From the NCBI GenBank assembly GCA_018335615.1, contig JAGXRS010000063.1, positions 1 through 9,104 of the forward strand: a DNA stretch of 9,104 nucleotides, in the 5' to 3' direction. Below the pieces are notes generated by a model. The model worked only from the letters and a program-made list of their open reading frames with translations. It searched no databases and had not been told where the DNA came from. The stretch is from Hydrogenophaga sp. Lineage in GTDB: Bacteria > Pseudomonadota > Gammaproteobacteria > Burkholderiales > Burkholderiaceae_C. This document shows, piece by piece, positions 5,972 through 9,104 of this stretch (position 1 is the stretch's first letter; each line of letters opens with the position of its first letter). Made by a program: the position numbers and the translations under genes.

Positions 5972-7591
5972 ATGTCCATTCGTCACTGGAGCCTGCAGGG
6001 CTTGCTGCTGTTGTTCTGTGGGGCGGCCAGTGGGCTGGCATTTGCACCGCTGGCATGGTGGCCGGTGTGGCTGGTAACGGTGGCGTGGCTGCTACATACC
6101 TTGGCACAAGCGCCGTGGCACCGGCAGCTGTGGATGGGATGGGTCTTTGGGCTGGGGGCTGCCGTTGCCACCACGCACTGGATAGGCATTGCGCTGTGGC
6201 ACCAGTCCAGTATGCCCAAGGGGGTCAGCCTGGGTGCATCAGCCATTGCATGGCTGTATTCAGCCTGGCCCTGGGGCTTGCTGGGCATGCTGGGCGCCGT
6301 GTGGGATCGACTCGGTTGGACGGGCCACAACTCCACATGGAAACTGCCAATATTGACAACGGCCTTGGTGCTGGCTTGGTGGAGCCAGTCATGGTGGCTG
6401 GGTGGTTTTCCCTGGCTGGTGCCCGGCGCGATCTGGTTGGACACCCCGTTGCAAGGCTGGGGTCCTGTGGGCGGTGGGTTGCTGATGGCCGCGCTGGGTC
6501 TGTGGTTGGCGGCAGCCCTGTCGGCTGTCTGGCGGTCTCGGGAAACGCACCGCAGCGGACACAAGGCCAAGGCCTGGTACGTGAGAGGTGCCATGGCGCT
6601 GCTCTGGATGGGCACCTTTGGCGCTGGGGCTGTGCTGCAAGACACCACATGGACCCACGCCCTCGACAGAACTGTGCGCGTGGGTGTCGTGCAGGTCGAT
6701 ATGCCGTCGACCACCCAGGTCGGACTTGCACAGGAGCATGCCTACCAGCGGATGGCATGGCGCATCACCGATGCCTTGATCGTGCGTCACGATGTGGATG
6801 TGATTGTCTGGCCAGAAGGCCTGCTCATCAGCCCGGAAGGTTCGCTGCGCGAATGGCTCGCACAACATGAAGAGTTGTTGCAGGAGCGTTCCCTGGCCAT
6901 CGGCGCCATTGTTCAAGCGGAGGCCTTTGCTGCCTCGGCGCAGGAGCAAGTACCCAGCAGCGAGATGCCCCAGCCCAGGGCACACAACAGCGTGCTGGCG
7001 CATGGCCCCGATAGCAGGGGACGCTACGACAAGCGCGAACTGGTACCCATGACCGAGCGCTGGCCAGTCGATGGTCCTTGGCCTTTGCTGGCCCCATGGG
7101 CCAACTCGCAGCCGTGGTTGCAGGCAGGGGCACGCCATCAGGCACCCTTGACTTTGGCGGGGCAGCACGTGGGCACCAGCATTTGTTACGAAGATGCCTT
7201 TGGCCACATCTACCAAGGCTTGCCTGCCAGCGTGAGTTGGCTCATCAACATCAGCAACGATGGATGGTTTGCCCGCACGCCCGTGATGCCGGCGCAACAC
7301 CTGGCCCTTTCGCGTTTGCGTGCGCTGGAACAGCAAAAACCTTTGGTCCGGGCCGCCAACATCGGTCCGTCTGCAGTGGTGAACGCCTGGGGCCAAACCA
7401 TCGCACGCACACCTATCGGGCAAACTCAGATGCTGCATGCCCATGTACATCCCCGGCAAGGCCACACCCCCTACGCTCGCTGGGGCCATGCGTGGTTAGG
7501 GGTCACCGGCTCGTGCCTGCTTCTGCTGTTTGGTGCATCGGTTTGGCGAGGTTCAAGGGCTCGACTGCATGCAGCGCAACCTCCCCTTTAA
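5972..7591 (+). CDS. lnt: Apolipoprotein N-acyltransferase (Lnt), divergent form
   Basis: A 539-residue inner-membrane enzyme of the Lnt family. Lnt transfers an acyl chain from a phospholipid to the N-terminal cysteine of diacylated lipoproteins on the periplasmic side. The N-terminal part has several membrane segments from residue 9 to about 223 (for example LLLLFCGAASGLAFAPLAWW). A nitrilase-type domain follows (about 235-495), then a last membrane helix (about 508-526). The catalytic triad can be assigned: Glu282 (VWPEG), Lys354 (YDKRELVP) and Cys405 (SICYED). Glu362 (LVPMTE) and Tyr406-Glu407, equivalent to residues needed in E. coli Lnt, are also present, as is LINISNDGWF (424-433). The wording differs from the usual family: LVPMTERWP instead of LVPFGE-F-P, and AANIGPSAV instead of ATNTG-T-A. 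It lies 23 nt behind the small exported protein gene, without a clear Shine-Dalgarno. It is not flanked by corC/ybeX here, so it may be a paralogue of the housekeeping enzyme. Confidence 0.93.
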   Translation: MSIRHWSLQGLLLLFCGAASGLAFAPLAWWPVWLVTVAWLLHTLAQAPWHRQLWMGWVFGLGAAVATTHWIGIALWHQSSMPKGVSLGASAIAWLYSAWPWGLLGMLGAVWDRLGWTGHNSTWKLPILTTALVLAWWSQSWWLGGFPWLVPGAIWLDTPLQGWGPVGGGLLMAALGLWLAAALSAVWRSRETHRSGHKAKAWYVRGAMALLWMGTFGAGAVLQDTTWTHALDRTVRVGVVQVDMPSTTQVGLAQEHAYQRMAWRITDALIVRHDVDVIVWPEGLLISPEGSLREWLAQHEELLQERSLAIGAIVQAEAFAASAQEQVPSSEMPQPRAHNSVLAHGPDSRGRYDKRELVPMTERWPVDGPWPLLAPWANSQPWLQAGARHQAPLTLAGQHVGTSICYEDAFGHIYQGLPASVSWLINISNDGWFARTPVMPAQHLALSRLRALEQQKPLVRAANIGPSAVVNAWGQTIARTPIGQTQMLHAHVHPRQGHTPYARWGHAWLGVTGSCLLLLFGASVWRGSRARLHAAQPPL

Positions 7592-7605
7592 ACGGTCTCC
7601 CCTCC

Positions 7606-8556
7606 TCAGGTGTTGGGTGCCGTCTTGGCGCTCCACACCATGGTGATCGCCAGAATGCCGATCACCACGCCCAGCGACACCGACACCGGAATCTGGACGA
7701 GGTCGATGAGCATCATCTTGGTCCCGATGAACACCAGGATCACCGCCAGCCCATAGTTCAGCAGGTGGAAGCGACTGGCCGCCGCCTGCAGCAGGAAGAA
7801 CATCGCGCGCAGGCCCAGGATGGCGAACACGTTGCTGGTGAGCACGATGAACGGGTCCTTGGTGATGGCGAAGATGGCGGGAATGGAGTCCACCGCAAAG
7901 ATCACGTCGGTGATGGCCACCATGGTGATCACCATCAGCAGCGGCGTGGCGATTCGCTTGCCGTTCTCGACGGTGAAAAATTTCTCGCCGTCGTAGTGCT
8001 GACTCACCGGCATGAGGCGGCGCAGCAGCTTCAGGGCGGCGTTGTCGTCGAGGTTCTCCTCCGCGTCCGCCCCGAACCACATCTTGATGCCGGTGAGGAT
8101 CAGGAAAGCGCCGAACACATACAGAACCCAGTGGAACTGCTCCAGCAGCCAGGCCCCGAGCAGGATCATGATGGTGCGCAGCACGATGGCGCCCAGGATG
8201 CCGAACATCAGCACCCGTTTCTGGAAAGCGGGCGGCACCGAAAAATACGAAAAGATCAGCAGGAAGACAAAGATGTTGTCCACCGCCAGGCTCTTTTCGA
8301 TCAGGTAGCCGGTGAGGAATTCGAGCGCCTTTTCATTGGCGATGGCGGTCGATCCGCTGATGTCCTTGATGGCCCACCAGAACAGGGCGTTGAACACCAG
8401 GCTCACCACCACCCAGGCCAGCGACCACTTGAGCGCTTCCTGCACGCCCACCTCGTGCGCGCCCTGCTTCTTGAGCACGACAAAGTCGACGAACAGCGCG
8501 ACGAGCACGAAAGCGACGAAAACGATCCAGAGCCACAGGGGCGCGATGGTTTGCAT
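7606..8556 (-). CDS. alx: TerC/Alx-family manganese-linked membrane protein
   Basis: A 316-residue polytopic inner-membrane protein of the TerC family, which includes E. coli Alx (321 residues) and is associated with manganese homeostasis or efflux. About eight to nine hydrophobic segments are visible. The two family repeats each carry an acidic membrane motif: EKSLAVDNIFVF (87-98) and TDVIFAVDSIPAIFA (216-230), whose Asp residues are candidate metal ligands. A cytosolic loop (about 163-203) is charged. ATG 8556 was chosen because it follows AAGG (8566-8569) at 9 nt. A longer GTG start at 8589 would fall inside the riboswitch expression platform and add an unrelated leader. The gene is convergent with lnt, leaving 14 bp between stops and no visible terminator. 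It is controlled by the upstream riboswitch. The symbol follows the E. coli riboswitch-controlled homologue; many annotations would just say TerC family. Confidence 0.95.
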   Translation of the reverse strand: MQTIAPLWLWIVFVAFVLVALFVDFVVLKKQGAHEVGVQEALKWSLAWVVVSLVFNALFWWAIKDISGSTAIANEKALEFLTGYLIEKSLAVDNIFVFLLIFSYFSVPPAFQKRVLMFGILGAIVLRTIMILLGAWLLEQFHWVLYVFGAFLILTGIKMWFGADAEENLDDNAALKLLRRLMPVSQHYDGEKFFTVENGKRIATPLLMVITMVAITDVIFAVDSIPAIFAITKDPFIVLTSNVFAILGLRAMFFLLQAAASRFHLLNYGLAVILVFIGTKMMLIDLVQIPVSVSLGVVIGILAITMVWSAKTAPNT

Positions 8557-8565
8557 GAGGACAGG

Positions 8566-8598
8566 CCTTGAGGGACGGTGTGGACACACCCTCCAAGG
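8566..8598 (-). promoter_or_regulatory. Riboswitch expression platform: hairpin that sequesters the Shine-Dalgarno
   Basis: On the transcript, CCTTGGAGGG (8598 down to 8589) can pair with CCCTCAAGG (8574 down to 8566) in nine pairs with one bulged G at 8593. The loop itself can pair TGTG with CACA. The pairing buries the Shine-Dalgarno AAGG (8566-8569). The CCTTG half is also the 3' strand of the aptamer's P1 helix, so the two folds exclude each other. This predicts translation ON when ligand stabilises the aptamer, in line with what is known for E. coli alx and mntP. The pairings were worked out by hand; their relative energies were not computed. Confidence 0.7.
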
Positions 8599-8742
8599 TC
8601 TGGCCTGAACCCGGCGCGGCGCCGGGCCCGGGGTTTCCGGCGGTCGCTTTCCTCTACTTGAAAGCGAGCCACGTATTGACGAAAACCCCGCCCGCAGTGC
8701 CGAGCGGTGCGGCCGGTGGCGGGCTGGTTACTCCCCTTGACG
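8593..8742 (-). promoter_or_regulatory. yybP-ykoY manganese riboswitch aptamer
   Basis: Mn2+-sensing leader upstream of the TerC/Alx gene. All hallmark pieces occur in order on the transcript. P1: CAAGG (8739-8735) pairs with CCTTG (8598-8594). Loop L1: GGGGAGTA (8736-8729). P2: GCCCGC with GCGGGC, around 8723-8691. P3: GGGGTTT (8689-8683) pairs with AAACCCC (8636-8630). The conserved L3 segment TCGTCAATACGTGG (8682-8669) follows, closed by GUGG/CCGC and a perfect 7-bp CGCTTTC/GAAAGCG helix (8666-8645), then CGG. P4: CCCGGC pairs with GCCGGG (8626-8610), then TTCAGGCCAGACCTT. This matches the family layout (GGGGAGUA, then UCGUCAA-UUCGUG, then AGACCUU), as I recall it from the Lactococcus lactis aptamer. 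The family binds Mn2+ and is generally found before Mn exporters and TerC/Alx genes. Boundaries are good to a few bases. Confidence 0.96.
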
Positions 8743-8752
8743 GGAAACGCCG

Positions 8753-8781
8753 ATTATCGACCGTCGCCCCAACGGGAACAA
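8753..8781 (-). promoter_or_regulatory. Sigma70-like promoter for the riboswitch-TerC transcript
   Basis: Reading the minus strand, TTGTTC (8781-8776) as -35 and GATAAT (8758-8753) as -10 are separated by 17 bp. Transcription would start near 8746, only a few bases before the aptamer's P1 strand, which is the spacing expected for a leader that is mostly aptamer. The -10 matches the consensus at five of six positions; the -35 keeps TTG only. Agreement of promoter and aptamer positions raises confidence beyond the motif match alone. Confidence 0.72.
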
Positions 8782-8809
8782 GCGCAGGCACCATCAGGCC
8801 ATGCCGGAA

Positions 8810-8833
8810 GGTCGAGCCGCCCTGCGCTCAACC
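8810..8833 (-). terminator. Possible weak hairpin terminator after the homocysteine methyltransferase gene
   Basis: On the minus strand GGTTGAGC (8833-8826) pairs with GCTCGACC (8817-8810) through an 8-nt loop, giving 8 pairs including one G-U. It lies 22 nt after the stop codon at 8856 and before the TerC promoter, where a transcript end is expected. The 3' side is TTCCGG with no run of T, so it does not meet the usual intrinsic terminator pattern. It could be a Rho-associated 3' end or chance. Confidence 0.3.
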
Positions 8834-8855
8834 CGTCCAGTCGCGTAGCGTGCCC

Positions 8856-9104
8856 TCAGGCGGCTTCTTTGTAAAACAGGGAACGACCGACCACGCGCGG
8901 CGCCTGGTTCGCCACCGCGTCGTGGATGGCGCCGATGTGCTGGGGCGTGGTGCCGCAGCAGCCGCCCACGATGTTCACCAGCCCCTCGGCCGCGAATTCG
9001 TGCAGCAGACGGCTGGTGACCTCGGGCGTTTCGTCAAACCCCGTGTCGCTCATGGGGTTGGGCAGGCCGGCGTTGGGGTAGCAGCTGATGAAGGTGTCGC
9101 CCGC
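8856..9104 (-). CDS. metH: Homocysteine S-methyltransferase module of methionine synthase (N-terminus beyond window)
   Basis: C-terminal 82 residues of a homocysteine methyltransferase; the rest lies beyond position 9104. The frame reads SCYPNAGLPNPMSDTGFDETPE, then EGLVNIVGGCCGTTPQHI. NAGLPN and GGCCGTTP are signatures of the Zn-dependent homocysteine-binding barrel of cobalamin-dependent methionine synthase (E. coli MetH residues Cys310/Cys311 are the GCCG pair). The pair provides two of the three zinc ligands; the third should lie outside the window. In full-length MetH the protein continues into the folate and cobalamin domains. Here it stops about 37 residues after the cysteines, so this is a separate homocysteine-binding module, a split arrangement I associate with Burkholderiales. 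The folate/cobalamin part is not immediately downstream, where TerC lies instead. Confidence 0.92.
   Translation of the reverse strand, partial: AGDTFISCYPNAGLPNPMSDTGFDETPEVTSRLLHEFAAEGLVNIVGGCCGTTPQHIGAIHDAVANQAPRVVGRSLFYKEAA

Noticed and set aside
6389..7489. Minus-strand 366-codon open frame
   Set aside because: It is antisense to lnt, which has catalytic residues in frame; the product is low-complexity and lacks motifs.
7078..8571. Plus-strand 497-codon open frame
   Set aside because: It is a shadow of lnt in another frame running on as antisense of TerC. The His/Asp/Glu-rich part mirrors TerC codons and crosses both genes' ends.
7606..8589. TerC start at GTG 8589
   Set aside because: This codon sits inside the expression-platform hairpin, and the added 11 residues do not resemble the family's N-terminus. 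ATG 8556 has a correctly spaced AAGG.

Overview
This 9.1 kb window is GC-rich DNA. It looks like the chromosome of a betaproteobacterium, most likely Burkholderiales and probably Comamonadaceae. The pointers are the codon use, a LuxR-type regulator next to a hybrid kinase, a stand-alone homocysteine methyltransferase module of methionine synthase, and a TerC/Alx gene behind a manganese riboswitch. The taxon is inferred from these traits and was not tested by a search.

Layout. (1) 1-1267, minus: a PAS-containing NarL-type sensor histidine kinase, cut at its C-terminus by the window edge. (2) 1390-2004, plus: a lone cyclic-nucleotide-binding domain protein, divergent from the kinase. (3) 2083-4499, minus: a two-gene two-component operon, LuxR-type response regulator then membrane hybrid histidine kinase, with a 4-nt GTGA stop/start overlap. 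(4) 4500-4688: a divergent intergenic region with a perfect 12-bp inverted repeat and a small GCAA-loop hairpin just before a good ribosome binding site. (5) 4689-7591, plus: a tight apparent operon of an unrecognised lipoprotein, a 90-residue exported protein and an apolipoprotein N-acyltransferase (Lnt). (6) 7606-8556, minus: a TerC/Alx-family membrane protein, convergent with lnt. (7) 8557-8781: its leader, in which I could lay out a yybP-ykoY manganese riboswitch base by base, with a sigma70-like promoter just upstream and a strand-exchange hairpin over the ribosome binding site. (8) 8856-9104, minus: the C-terminal end of a homocysteine methyltransferase (MetH module), cut by the window edge.

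How the parts may work together. The two-component pair faces the lipoprotein-Lnt operon across a shared control region holding a strong palindrome, so local regulation of that operon is a reasonable hypothesis. The Lnt keeps its catalytic residues but differs from the usual family wording around them, and no corC/ybeX or ybeY flanks it. It may be a second Lnt working on its own lipoprotein neighbour. The riboswitch-TerC unit is a manganese-responsive efflux or homeostasis module of a known class; its switching mechanism can be read from the sequence because the P1 5' strand motif is repeated at the Shine-Dalgarno.
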